From the NCBI RefSeq assembly GCF_021554725.1, contig NZ_JAIZDP010000011.1, positions 1 to 64,000 of the forward strand: a stretch of DNA of 64,000 bases, read 5' to 3'. Within the stretch, counting starts at the first letter, position 1; each line of letters opens with the position of its first letter. The position numbers and the translations under genes are program-made. The notes beneath the pieces are model-generated. The model was not told where the DNA came from and did not search any database. It saw nothing but the letters and a program-made list of their open reading frames with translations. The DNA is from Sinomonas notoginsengisoli. Lineage in GTDB: Bacteria; Actinomycetota; Actinomycetes; Actinomycetales; Micrococcaceae. Positions 26,489-34,418 of this stretch are shown one piece after another.

Positions 26489-27214
26489 ATGGTGCAGACA
26501 GCGCGGCCCCGCCGCATCGGCATGATCGTCCCCTCGTCCAATACCTGCCTCGAGCCCATGAGCTACCGGATCCTCGGCGGCCGCGAGGACGTGACGATCC
26601 ATTCCACCCGGATTCCCGTGACCCGCATCGCCCTCGACGCCGGCTCCGACAGACAGTTCGACGTCGCCGGGATGCGTGCCGCTGCTCGGCTCCTCGCAAC
26701 GGCGGACGCGGACGTCATTGCGTGGAACGGGACGTCCGGCTCATGGCTCGGGCTCGAGCACGATCGGGCGATCGCGGCCGAGCTCAGCGCGGCCACCGGA
26801 ATCCCAGCGACCACGTCAACGCTCGCCTACTTCGATGCATTCGCCCAGTTCCGTACGGAGTCGATCGGCCTCGTCACGCCGTACACGCCGGACGTCAACG
26901 TCCAGGTCATCACCCGGTACGCGGAGGCGGGCATCCGCACCAGTGGCCATCACGCGCTCGGCCTGAGCGACAACGAGTCCTTCGCCCGCGTCGCGCCCCA
27001 GGAACTGGTGCCCGGTTCACTCGAGCTCGCTGCGCACCGTCCGGACGCCCTCGTCTTCCTGTGCACGAACCTCTACGGTGCGCCCGTCGCAGCCAAGCTC
27101 GAGGAACGAACCGGGGTGCCGGTGCTGGACTCCGTGGCCGTCACTCTCTGGCGATGCCTCCAGATGGCCGGTGCGCCCCTGCTGGATCCGCGGTGGGGGA
27201 AGCTGCTCGCATGA
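26489..27214 (+). CDS. Arylmalonate-decarboxylase/maleate-isomerase-like protein with a single active-site Cys
   Basis: 241 residues of the Asp/Glu racemase superfamily. It begins with MIVPSSNTCLEP, the typical maleate cis-trans isomerase start. At the first active-site loop Gly81 (AWNGTSGSW) stands where maleate isomerase has Cys; the second loop keeps Cys192 (FLCTNLYG). The Gly/Cys pair is the arrangement of arylmalonate decarboxylase (Gly74/Cys188). A decarboxylase or a lyase-type reaction on a malonate-like product is therefore more likely than racemisation; this is inference. It begins 3 nt after the hydantoinase stop and closes the operon. Confidence 0.82.
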   Translation: MVQTARPRRIGMIVPSSNTCLEPMSYRILGGREDVTIHSTRIPVTRIALDAGSDRQFDVAGMRAAARLLATADADVIAWNGTSGSWLGLEHDRAIAAELSAATGIPATTSTLAYFDAFAQFRTESIGLVTPYTPDVNVQVITRYAEAGIRTSGHHALGLSDNESFARVAPQELVPGSLELAAHRPDALVFLCTNLYGAPVAAKLEERTGVPVLDSVAVTLWRCLQMAGAPLLDPRWGKLLA

Positions 27215-27227
27215 CGGCCTGGGCGGG

Positions 27228-27893
27228 CTAGAGCCCCAAGACCCGCACCATCTCGTCGCGCAGGTGCTCCTGGCCTGCAACCGTTGGGTGATCGCCGTCG
27301 GCGCCCTCGAACTGGTCCCCGGCGAGCCAGTTCTCGGCGAGCGGATCGACGAACTCTGCCTTGGCCCGTGTGGCAGCAGACTTGAGGGCGTCCCTGATCG
27401 CAAGGCGCTCGGGCTCGGGCTCGTCGGTGAAAGCGGTCGGACCGACCATGACCACCCGGGCATCCGGCGCGGCGCTGCGCACCGACTCGACGGCCGCCAC
27501 CGCTGCATCGGCGATATCCGCTGGGTCCTCGCCCCAGTCGTTCTCCGAACCGAAGAACACCACCACCCTGGTCTCAGGGGTGACGGCATCCGCCGCGTGC
27601 GAGCCGAACGTGCCGTCCTCTTCGCCGAGGGCGAGGTAGCCGTCGCCGTTCTCGGACGCGTTGACTACGTCGAGCCGGCCATGCTCCTGCTGGGAGAGGA
27701 GGTGTGGCCAGGCCCAGCCCGCAGCCGTCCCGTAGCCCGTACTGAGCGAATCGCCCACGACCACGACACGAACGGCAGGGGCGGCGCTTGCCGGTGCGGC
27801 GCCCTGATCGGCTGCCAAGAAGGTGCCTGTGAGGGCCGCGGCGAGCATGAGGGCGGCGCCGCTGAAGAGGGCGACGGACTCCGGTCGTCTCAT
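27228..27893 (-). CDS. Secreted SGNH/GDSL hydrolase
   Basis: 221 residues from ATG 27893, with GGAGG 6 nt upstream. A signal peptide covers the first ~38 residues (basic MRRPES, then a hydrophobic core ending ASAAPA). SGNH blocks follow: VVGDSLSTGYG (catalytic Ser), a Gly-containing SENGDGY, GSENDWG (Asn) and DGDHPTVAGQ (Asp/His). It converges head-on with the preceding operon (13-nt gap). The substrate could be a lipid, acetylated polysaccharide or peptidoglycan. Confidence 0.85.
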   Translation of the reverse strand: MRRPESVALFSGAALMLAAALTGTFLAADQGAAPASAAPAVRVVVVGDSLSTGYGTAAGWAWPHLLSQQEHGRLDVVNASENGDGYLALGEEDGTFGSHAADAVTPETRVVVFFGSENDWGEDPADIADAAVAAVESVRSAAPDARVVMVGPTAFTDEPEPERLAIRDALKSAATRAKAEFVDPLAENWLAGDQFEGADGDHPTVAGQEHLRDEMVRVLGL

Positions 27894-28056
27894 GTCACCC
27901 TCCTTCCACACCTCGGCGCGGCGTATCCGTGCTGTGGGCGCTCTGTGATGGGCCCGTATCCAATCGTCCCAGACTTCTGCTGGAGGATTCTTGTCAGGAA
28001 GCTATGTTCCAGCTGAGGATCGGCAGCCTCAGCGCGGAGAAGTGTGCGGACGCGCC

Positions 28057-28089
28057 GGAGGGCCGGCAGCGGGATGCTGCCGACCCTCC
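28057..28089 (-). terminator. Terminator hairpin of the cold-shock gene
   Basis: GGAGGG-c-CGGCAGC (28057-28070) pairs with GCTGCCG-a-CCCTCC (28076-28089) with a matched single-base bulge on each side and a 5-nt loop. It starts 38 nt beyond the csp stop on the minus strand. The gap 27894-28127 has nothing else recognised. Confidence 0.7.
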
Positions 28090-28127
28090 AGGCGATCAGT
28101 GCTCTCCCTCACGGGAGGCCGCGAGGA

Positions 28128-28331
28128 TCAGAGCGGGCGCACGTTCGCGGCCTGCAGGCCCTTGGGGCCCTGCTGCGTCTCGAACTCCACCTTCTGGCCC
28201 TCGAGGAGCTCGCGGTAGCCCTTCGACTCGATCGCGCTGAAGTGGACGAAGACGTCCGCAGTGTTGTCATCGGGGGCGATGAATCCAAAGCCCTTCTCGC
28301 TGTTGAACCACTTGACGGTGCCAGTTGCCAA
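28128..28331 (-). CDS. cspA: Cold-shock protein (CspA family)
   Basis: 67 residues, a single cold-shock domain with RNP1 (KGFGFIA) and RNP2 (VFVHFSAI). It binds single-stranded RNA/DNA. The start codon is TTG, preceded by AGGAGGG at good spacing; no ATG is available at this N-terminus (ATGTVKW). This start choice is supported by the ribosome site and the family's MATGTVKWF start. A small CCCCGA/TCGGGG hairpin (28356-28370) sits just before the ribosome site in the leader. Confidence 0.94.
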   Translation of the reverse strand: MATGTVKWFNSEKGFGFIAPDDNTADVFVHFSAIESKGYRELLEGQKVEFETQQGPKGLQAANVRPL

Positions 28332-28430
28332 TTTGCCCTCCTAGGACAATACGGTCCCCGACTTTCGGGGGCCGCGATGCAGCGGTGTTCGTAGGACCGC
28401 AAGGCAGCAGGCACAACGTGAAACACAACG

Positions 28431-28460
28431 ACTACAGGATCAACCGTACATGAGTGGCAA
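28431..28460 (-). promoter_or_regulatory. Candidate csp promoter
   Basis: On the minus strand TTGCCA (28460-28455), an 18-nt spacer and TGTAGT (28436-28431) form a plausible promoter. The start point near 28424 would give a leader of about 93 nt, long enough for the temperature-dependent structure known from cold-shock mRNAs. Nothing else is recognised in 28332-28518. Confidence 0.4.
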
Positions 28461-28518
28461 CACAGGAGCGAGCGCCACGCGGCATGTTGTCACCCAATCG
28501 CAACCTGCTTCGCGGAGC

Positions 28519-28716
28519 TCAGTCAATGCCGAGCTCGACGTCCGGATTCTCCTCGTCGTCCAATTCGATCAGACGCCGTGGATCGTGCAGCGGGTCGAGC
28601 TCGTCCATCGTCTCCGGGTTGTCGCTCGACCCTTCCGGGGCCTGGCTGTCGCGGCCGTCCAGGGGCTCGGTGAGGTCGTCGTCCTCGGTATTGCCAAAGT
28701 CGAGGCTGTGAGTCAT
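28519..28716 (-). CDS. Small acidic hypothetical protein (65 aa)
   Basis: 65 residues, MTHSLDFGNTEDDD..., very rich in Asp and Glu, probably disordered; GAGAGGATCGAC precedes the ATG. No domain recognised. It lies upstream of csp on the same strand, next to another small acidic gene. Codon usage follows the high-GC pattern of the chromosome. Confidence 0.55.
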   Translation of the reverse strand: MTHSLDFGNTEDDDLTEPLDGRDSQAPEGSSDNPETMDELDPLHDPRRLIELDDEENPDVELGID

Positions 28717-28760
28717 GTCGATCCTCTCTCTAGTCCCCTCTGGTGGTGTGGCCGAGCGTA

Positions 28761-28913
28761 TCAGCCTGCGTCGAAGCGTTCGGCGTCGGCCGTGTCCGGG
28801 TCACGGTCGTTGCCTGACCCATCCGGGATGGCATCGACGTCGAGCACGATCGCCGTCTCCTCGACGGACGTCTCCTCGACCTCTTCGACGAGGCGATCGG
28901 CATCCTCGCTCAT
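28761..28913 (-). CDS. Small acidic hypothetical protein (50 aa)
   Basis: 50 residues from ATG 28913, which has AAGGGAGG 5 nt upstream; a longer start at 28958 lacks such a site. The sequence is acidic (EEVEETSVEETAIVLDVDAI) and unrecognised. A possible promoter on the minus strand is TGTCCA (29008-29003), 17 nt, TAGATT (28985-28980). It may share a transcript with the 65-residue gene that follows. Confidence 0.5.
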   Translation of the reverse strand: MSEDADRLVEEVEETSVEETAIVLDVDAIPDGSGNDRDPDTADAERFDAG

Positions 28914-29055
28914 GGCGCCTCCCTTCCGTCGTCGAAAACCGCACCTGGAGTTCGGCACTGCAGCGGTTTCCTTGCTTCCAATCTAGGCCGGTCGCGACTG
29001 CTTGGACAGGAGGCCGAGGGCCGATCTTTTGCGCACTACGGGACTCCCACTGGAC

Positions 29056-29781
29056 TCAGCCCGTCCACCGGTATTCGTTCTCGGGCCGCCCGGGCGTGCC
29101 GTATCGGGCTGAGCGCGAGACCTCGCCAGTCTCGGCAAGGTGCTCGAGGTAGCGTCGGGCCGTCACGCGGGAAACACCGACGGCGTCCGTGACCTCGGCC
29201 GCCGAGACCGCGCCGGTCCTGCCCCGCAGGAACTCGCGGATCGACTCGAGGGTGCCAGCGGACAATCCCTTGGGCAGCGGCCTCGCGACGGGCGCGCGCA
29301 GGGCGGCGAGGGCCTCGTCCACTGCCGCCTGCGAGGCCGGCCCGCCACTGCCGGCAAGCGTCTGGCGGTACACGCGGTAGTGCTCGAGGCGCTCGGCGAA
29401 CGCCGCGAACGTGAAGGGCTTGATGAGGTACTGGACGACGCCCACCGAGATGGCCCGACGCACCACGGGCAGCTCCCGCACCGCCGTGATGGCGATGATG
29501 TCGACGGCGTGCCCGGCGGCCCTCATGCGGCGCCCCACGTCGAGACCGTGCAGGTCCGGGAGGTTCATGTCCAGCAGGAGCAGGTCTACGGGGGTTCCCG
29601 CAGCGTCGAGCTGCCCCGCCAGACGGAGCGCCGCGGCGCCGTCGTGCGCAGTTCCCACGTGCAGGAACCCCGGTACGCGCCCGACGTAGGCGGCATGCGC
29701 GTCCGCCGTGATGGGCTCGTCCTCGACCACGAGGACGCGGATCGGTGCGTAGGGCGCCGCGCGCGAGGTGGATTGGCTCAT
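29056..29781 (-). CDS. Response regulator of the CitB/DcuR type
   Basis: 241 residues. Receiver domain: acidic pair E20/D21, phospho-acceptor D71 (LLLDMNLPDLHG), T99 and K121 (LIKPF). The C-terminal part (about 180-241) is the winged/HTH region typical of CitB-DctR regulators (AAEVTDAVGVSRVTARRYLEHLAETG). It overlaps the kinase gene upstream by 4 nt. The pair stands divergent from dctA, so regulation of C4-dicarboxylate or citrate uptake is the natural reading. Confidence 0.92.
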   Translation of the reverse strand: MSQSTSRAAPYAPIRVLVVEDEPITADAHAAYVGRVPGFLHVGTAHDGAAALRLAGQLDAAGTPVDLLLLDMNLPDLHGLDVGRRMRAAGHAVDIIAITAVRELPVVRRAISVGVVQYLIKPFTFAAFAERLEHYRVYRQTLAGSGGPASQAAVDEALAALRAPVARPLPKGLSAGTLESIREFLRGRTGAVSAAEVTDAVGVSRVTARRYLEHLAETGEVSRSARYGTPGRPENEYRWTG

Positions 29782-31421
29782 GCTGGCTGCTCCTTCCGGG
29801 GAACGACGATCGTGAAGACGGCGCCCGCGCGCCGGGAGACGGTGAGCGTCCCGCCAAGCCGCTCCACCGAGCGCTTGACGAGGGCGAGGCCGAGGCCGCG
29901 CCCGTGGCCTGCGTGGGGTTTGGTCGAATAGCCGTACTGCAGCACCTGCTCGGCCTCGCCCTCGGGGATGCCTGGGCCGGAATCGGCGACCTCGATCACC
30001 ACCGACCCTTCATGGTCGACGACCTCGAGCGAGACCCAACGGGGCGGTGCGGCAGAAACGGCGGCGTCGATCGCGTTGTCGATCAGGTTGCCCACGATCG
30101 TGATGAGGTCCGTGGCCTCGATGCCCGACCCGGCTATCGAGGCCGTCGCCTCGGCATCCAGCCGCACACCGCGCTCATTGGCCTGCGCCGCCTTGCCCAT
30201 GATGAGCGCCGCCAGGACGGGCTCGTCCACAGAGACCACGAGCTCATCGGCGAGCGATTGGCTCAGGCGCAGGTCATCTGTAGCGAAGGCGAGTGCGTGG
30301 TCGGTCCGCCCCAGCTCGAGGAGCGAGACGATCGCGTGCAGGCGATTGGCGTGCTCGTGGGTCTGGCTCCGGAGGGCGTCGGAGAGGGTGCGCATCGTCT
30401 CGAGCTCGCTCCCGAGAGCCTCGATCTCGGTCCGGTCGCGCAGCGTCGCGACTGCCCCTAGGACCCTGCTGCGCCGGCCCTCTTGGGACACGGCGGGCTC
30501 CTGATTGACCACAAGCACGCGCTCGCCGGTCAGGTGGATTTCGTCACGGGCCGTCCGGCCGCTCGCGAGGAGTTCCCCCAGGCTGCCCGGGATGCCGAGC
30601 TCGCCCGGGCTCGGGAGCGGCGAACGGGAGAGCGGTGCGGGACGGAGCATGTAGCTGCGCGGGGCGTCCTCGTCCACGGCGATTCCGAGCAGGCGGGAGG
30701 CTTGGTCGTTGCGGATCACGACGCGCCCCTTGCCGTCCACGAGGATCACCCCCTCGCGCACCGAGTGGAGCACCGACTCGTAGTAGGCGAAAAGCTGCCC
30801 GAGCTGCTCGGGACCGTACCCTCGCGTCACCCGCGAGAGGTACCTCCCAACCGCGAGCGCGCCGAGCGAGCCGAGGGCCAGCACCACCGCTGCGATCGCC
30901 AGAAGCGCGGGAAGCCGGCCGGCGGTGGCCACCTCGATCGCGCTCACCTTCACTCCCGCCGCGACCATCCCGACCACCGTGTCGCCGTCCTTGATCGGCA
31001 CGATCGTGCGTACGGACGGTCCCAGAGTGCCCTCGGTCTGCTCTGTGTGGGGGCGGCCGGCGAGCGCCTCGTCGACGCTGCCGATGTACTTTCCGCCGAT
31101 CTGCTCGGGGTTCACGTGCGTCCACCGCGTCCGGTCTGGGGCCATGATCGTGACGAAGTCGAGGCTCGCGTCCTGGGTGACCTGGAGCGCGTACGGCTGG
31201 AGGACCGGCGTCGGGTCCACGGCGGCGGCGCCCTTCGCTGCGTCGCGCACGAACGGACTGTCCGCGATCGCCGAGGCTGCCGCGAGCGTGCGCCTGCCCG
31301 CCTGGTCGTGGGACTGGTCGCGGGCGTCGACGTACATGGCGGTGCCGATGAAGGCCGTGAGCACGACCACCGCGAGCACGAGCACCCAGAGCATTCGGGC
31401 CGCGAGGCTCAGCGGACGCAT
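29778..31421 (-). CDS. CitA/DcuS-type sensor histidine kinase
   Basis: 547 residues from ATG 31421 with AAAGGGG upstream; earlier in-frame codons lack a ribosome site. Architecture: TM1 (residues 9-30), an extracellular PAS-like (PDC) sensor up to about 175, TM2 (about 180-200), a cytoplasmic PAS domain, then the kinase with the phospho-His region SQTHEHANRLHAI, the N-box NLIDNAIDAA and G-box DSGPGIPEGE, GHGRGLGLALVK. The ligand is probably a di- or tricarboxylate, as in CitA, DcuS and DctS. Confidence 0.92.
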   Translation of the reverse strand: MRPLSLAARMLWVLVLAVVVLTAFIGTAMYVDARDQSHDQAGRRTLAAASAIADSPFVRDAAKGAAAVDPTPVLQPYALQVTQDASLDFVTIMAPDRTRWTHVNPEQIGGKYIGSVDEALAGRPHTEQTEGTLGPSVRTIVPIKDGDTVVGMVAAGVKVSAIEVATAGRLPALLAIAAVVLALGSLGALAVGRYLSRVTRGYGPEQLGQLFAYYESVLHSVREGVILVDGKGRVVIRNDQASRLLGIAVDEDAPRSYMLRPAPLSRSPLPSPGELGIPGSLGELLASGRTARDEIHLTGERVLVVNQEPAVSQEGRRSRVLGAVATLRDRTEIEALGSELETMRTLSDALRSQTHEHANRLHAIVSLLELGRTDHALAFATDDLRLSQSLADELVVSVDEPVLAALIMGKAAQANERGVRLDAEATASIAGSGIEATDLITIVGNLIDNAIDAAVSAAPPRWVSLEVVDHEGSVVIEVADSGPGIPEGEAEQVLQYGYSTKPHAGHGRGLGLALVKRSVERLGGTLTVSRRAGAVFTIVVPRKEQPA

Positions 31422-31477
31422 CCGGGCCCCTTTCGTCGCGCGGTCCTGTCTCGGGCTGTGACCAATATGACCGCAAC

Positions 31478-31493
31478 GGTGAGATCGCTCACA
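31478..31493. promoter_or_regulatory. GlxR/CRP-like site between citA-type kinase and dctA
   Basis: GGTGAGATCGCTCACA fits the CRP/GlxR consensus TGTGA-N6-TCACA with one mismatch. It lies in the 159-nt divergent gap, about 88 nt before the dctA GTG. This is the expected place for cAMP-dependent control of dicarboxylate uptake, but the regulator gene is not in the window. Confidence 0.4.
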
Positions 31494-31580
31494 GCATCGG
31501 CCAGAGTGGAACGTGAAGCGGCCCACATGCGGCCACTTGTCAAGGTATCAAGTCAACTGAACCCATCGAAGGAGTACTCC

Positions 31581-32972
31581 GTGGCAATGTCGCCAACGGC
31601 ACGCGAGGCGGCGCCGGGCAAGAAGAAGTCCGTCGACCGCACGCACTGGCTCTACATCGCCGTCGTCGTCGCAGTCGTGCTCGGCGTCGTCGTCGGCCTG
31701 GTGTTCCCGGGCAAGGACGGCTTCGCTGCGAGCCTCAAGCCGCTCGGCGACGGATTCGTCGCGCTCATCAAGATGATGATCGCCCCGGTTATCTTCTGCA
31801 CGATCGTCCTCGGCATCGGCTCGATCGCCAAGGCGGCCACGGTGGGGAAGGTCGGCGGACTGGCCCTCCTCTACTTCATGGTGATGAGCACGTTCGCCCT
31901 CGCGATCGGCCTCGTGGTCGGCAACCTTGTCCATCCCGGAGAGGGCCTGAACCTCAAGGACGCCACCTACAAGGCAACCCAGTCCGCGGACACCACGGAC
32001 TTCCTGTTGGGCATCATCCCCAAGACGCTGATGTCCTCCCTGACCTCGGGCGAGATCCTCCAGACGCTCTTCGTCGCGCTCCTCGTGGGCTTCGCGCTCC
32101 AGCGCATGGGCAAGACCGGCAAGCTCCTGCTGGACTTCATCGCCCAGGCCCAGGCGCTCGTGTTCCGGATCCTCATCATGGTCATGTGGCTCGCCCCGAT
32201 CGGGGCCTTCGGCGCGATCGCCGCGGTGGTCGGCGCAACCGGCTGGAAGGCCGTACTGAGCCTGCTGACCCTCATGGTCGCGTTCTACATCACGTGCATC
32301 CTGTTCATCGTCTTCATCCTCGGCACGATCCTCAAGGTCGTCTCCGGCGTGAACATCTTCAAGCTCATGAAGTACCTGGGCCGCGAGTACCTCATCATCG
32401 TCTCGACCTCCTCCTCCGAGGCTGCCCTGCCGCGCCTCATCGCGAAGATGGAGCATCTGGGCGTGTCCAAGCCCGTGGTCGGCGTGACCGTTCCGACCGG
32501 GTACTCATTCAACCTCGACGGCACGGCGATCTACCTCACGATGGCTTCCCTCTTCATTGCGACCGCGATGGGCCAGCCACTCGCGCTCGGCGAGCAGATC
32601 GGGCTCCTGGTGTTCATGATTATCGCTTCCAAAGGCGCCGCGGGTGTATCCGGTGCTGGTCTCGCGACTCTCGCCGGCGGTCTCCAGGCCCATGCCCCGC
32701 AGCTGGTGGGCGGCGTCTCGTTCATCGTCGGCATTGACCGCTTCATGTCCGAGGCCCGCGCGCTGACCAACTTCACCGGCAACGCGGTGGCCACAGTCCT
32801 CATGGGCACCTGGACCAAGGAGATCGACTCCGATCGGGCCACCGAGGTCCTCTCGGGCCGGCGCCCGTTCGATGAGACCACGATGATCGCCGGCCACGGC
32901 CATGGCGGCGAGCCCGAGGTCGAGGACGGGCCAGGGACCGAGGGCAAGAGAGAGGATCTCGCCCGGGCCTGA
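31581..32972 (+). CDS. dctA: C4-dicarboxylate:cation symporter DctA (DAACS family)
   Basis: 463 residues from GTG 31581, preceded by GAAGGAG at 6 nt; ATG 31587 is an alternative. It has the DAACS hallmarks: the re-entrant serine-rich STSSSEAALPRL hairpin, VPTGYSFNLDGTAIYL and the second hairpin with ASKGAAGVSGAGL. FSFN-type residues fit dicarboxylate rather than glutamate carriers. The His/Gly-rich tail is short and acidic. Divergent from the CitAB-type pair, it is the likely regulated target. Confidence 0.93.
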   Translation: MAMSPTAREAAPGKKKSVDRTHWLYIAVVVAVVLGVVVGLVFPGKDGFAASLKPLGDGFVALIKMMIAPVIFCTIVLGIGSIAKAATVGKVGGLALLYFMVMSTFALAIGLVVGNLVHPGEGLNLKDATYKATQSADTTDFLLGIIPKTLMSSLTSGEILQTLFVALLVGFALQRMGKTGKLLLDFIAQAQALVFRILIMVMWLAPIGAFGAIAAVVGATGWKAVLSLLTLMVAFYITCILFIVFILGTILKVVSGVNIFKLMKYLGREYLIIVSTSSSEAALPRLIAKMEHLGVSKPVVGVTVPTGYSFNLDGTAIYLTMASLFIATAMGQPLALGEQIGLLVFMIIASKGAAGVSGAGLATLAGGLQAHAPQLVGGVSFIVGIDRFMSEARALTNFTGNAVATVLMGTWTKEIDSDRATEVLSGRRPFDETTMIAGHGHGGEPEVEDGPGTEGKREDLARA

Positions 32973-33000
32973 GCCGCCCTTGTCCCCATCACACTCCGAC

Positions 33001-33052
33001 GTGCGACGGCGGGTGGGTCACCTCCCCAAGGTGGCCCATCCGCCGTCGTGCG
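33001..33052. terminator. Two-part hairpin with CGACGGCGG core (copy B)
   Basis: GCGACGGCGGgTGGG...ACCT pairs with AGGT...CCCAtCCGCCGTCGtGC, with a few G-T and mismatched positions. It begins 28 nt after the dctA stop. It is the second of three related intergenic hairpins. Confidence 0.7.
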
Positions 33053-33494
33053 CCCCGCCGCAGTGAGGCCGCCTCCGATGATGAGGGGTCATTTCCCTGA
33101 TGGGGTCACGTCCTCGGTGAAGGGCACTTTCCTGAGGCGAGTGTCCGCGCCTCGCCACGCAGGCGTACAGGTCTCGCCAGTCTCGTCGCCGCGCAAGGGC
33201 AACTCGCCCTAGATATCCTCGAGACGCGCCGCTCGCGCGGGGCTCCGTGGTGAGACCTGGAGGGGCCGATGGTGAATCCTCCACGCTCTGCGGGACACGC
33301 GAAAGCACGCGGACCATGGCCGCCACTCTAGGAAGGCGACCCCTCAACCTTTAAGTTCCAGTTGAAGGTGAGGCGCGCCGAAAGGCCGCTTGTCAAGGTT
33401 CACGGGATGCGTGTTGCCCGGTGTGTAGGCTGGGGTGTCAAGAGGGCGCAGGCACGCGAAAAGCCGCTAACGAATCGAAAGTGTGGATGGATAC
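33053..33494. other. Long intergenic region before parA
   Basis: No convincing gene is seen in this ~440-nt gap; the one open frame on the minus strand (33347-33018) runs through the hairpin and has no credible ribosome site. The region has an inverted repeat ACCTTTAA (33347-33354) / TTGAAGGT (33362-33369), one mismatch, which could be an operator. It must also hold the promoter of the parA-scpAB unit; no clear -35/-10 pair was recognised. Confidence 0.5.
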
Positions 33495-34418
33495 GTGAGC
33501 ACAGAGCAGAGCGCAGCGACTCTGGACGGCATCTCTGACCGCCTCGTCGAGGCAAGGGGCGAGGCGGACGGCAGGGCGGAGCTCGGACCGACCGGCCGGC
33601 CGCTGCGGGAGTTCCCCGTGCCCGTTCCGCTGGAATCCCATGGACCCGCGCGCATCATTGCGATGGTGAACCAGAAGGGCGGCGTCGGCAAGACGACGTC
33701 GACCATCAATCTCGCCGCCGCCCTCGCCGAATACGGCCGGAAGGTCCTCCTCGTCGACTTCGACCCGCAGGGCGCGCTGTCGGCAGGCCTGGGCATCAAC
33801 CCCCACGAGCTCGACACGACCATCTACAACGTGATGATGGAGCGCCACGTCGACGTGCGCCAGGCAATCCGCACCACCGATGAGCCCAACGTGGACCTTC
33901 TGCCAGCCAACATCGACCTCTCCGCCGCCGAGGTCCAGCTCGTCACCGAGGTGGCACGGGAGCAGGTCCTCGCGAGCGCGCTGCGCAACGTCGAGGACGA
34001 GTACGATGTCATCCTCATCGACTGCCAGCCCTCCCTCGGCCTCCTCACCGTCAACGCGCTCACCGCCGCACACGGCGTGATCATCCCGCTGATCTGCGAG
34101 TTCTTCGCCCTCCGCGCCGTCGCGCTGCTCGTGGAGACCATCGAGAAGGTCCAGGACCGGCTCAACCCACGGCTCACCGTGGACGGCGTGCTCGCCACGA
34201 TGTACGACGCCCGCACGCTGCACAGCCGCGAGGTCCTGGCCCGGCTCGTCGAGGCGTTCGGCGACAAGGTCTTCGAGACCGTCATCAAGCGCACCATCAA
34301 GTTCGCGGATGCGACGGTCGCCGCCGAGCCCATCACGCGCTATGCATCCAACCACCCGGGCGCCGAGGCGTACCGCAGGCTGGCCCGTGAGCTCGTGGCC
34401 CGCGGTGGGGCTCCCTGA
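33495..34418 (+). CDS. parA: ParA/Soj family ATPase
   Basis: 307 residues from GTG 33495 (GTG 33483 adds 4 residues). Deviant Walker A KGGVGKTT at 61-68, Walker A' LVDFDPQGA and Walker B ILIDCQPSLG. This is the scpA-linked ParA paralogue of actinobacteria (Rv1708 position), distinct from the parAB pair near the origin; there is no parB next to it. Its stop overlaps scpA by 14 nt, suggesting a role with condensin loading or chromosome segregation, by inference. Confidence 0.9.
   Translation: MSTEQSAATLDGISDRLVEARGEADGRAELGPTGRPLREFPVPVPLESHGPARIIAMVNQKGGVGKTTSTINLAAALAEYGRKVLLVDFDPQGALSAGLGINPHELDTTIYNVMMERHVDVRQAIRTTDEPNVDLLPANIDLSAAEVQLVTEVAREQVLASALRNVEDEYDVILIDCQPSLGLLTVNALTAAHGVIIPLICEFFALRAVALLVETIEKVQDRLNPRLTVDGVLATMYDARTLHSREVLARLVEAFGDKVFETVIKRTIKFADATVAAEPITRYASNHPGAEAYRRLARELVARGGAP

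Noticed and set aside
30483-31580. In-frame upstream extension of dctA
   Set aside because: It is antisense to the histidine kinase; GTG 31581 has a good ribosome site and begins the carrier-family N-terminus.
33018-33347. Open frame of 109 codons on the minus strand between dctA and parA
   Set aside because: It runs through the hairpin at 33001-33052, has no ribosome site and no recognisable fold.
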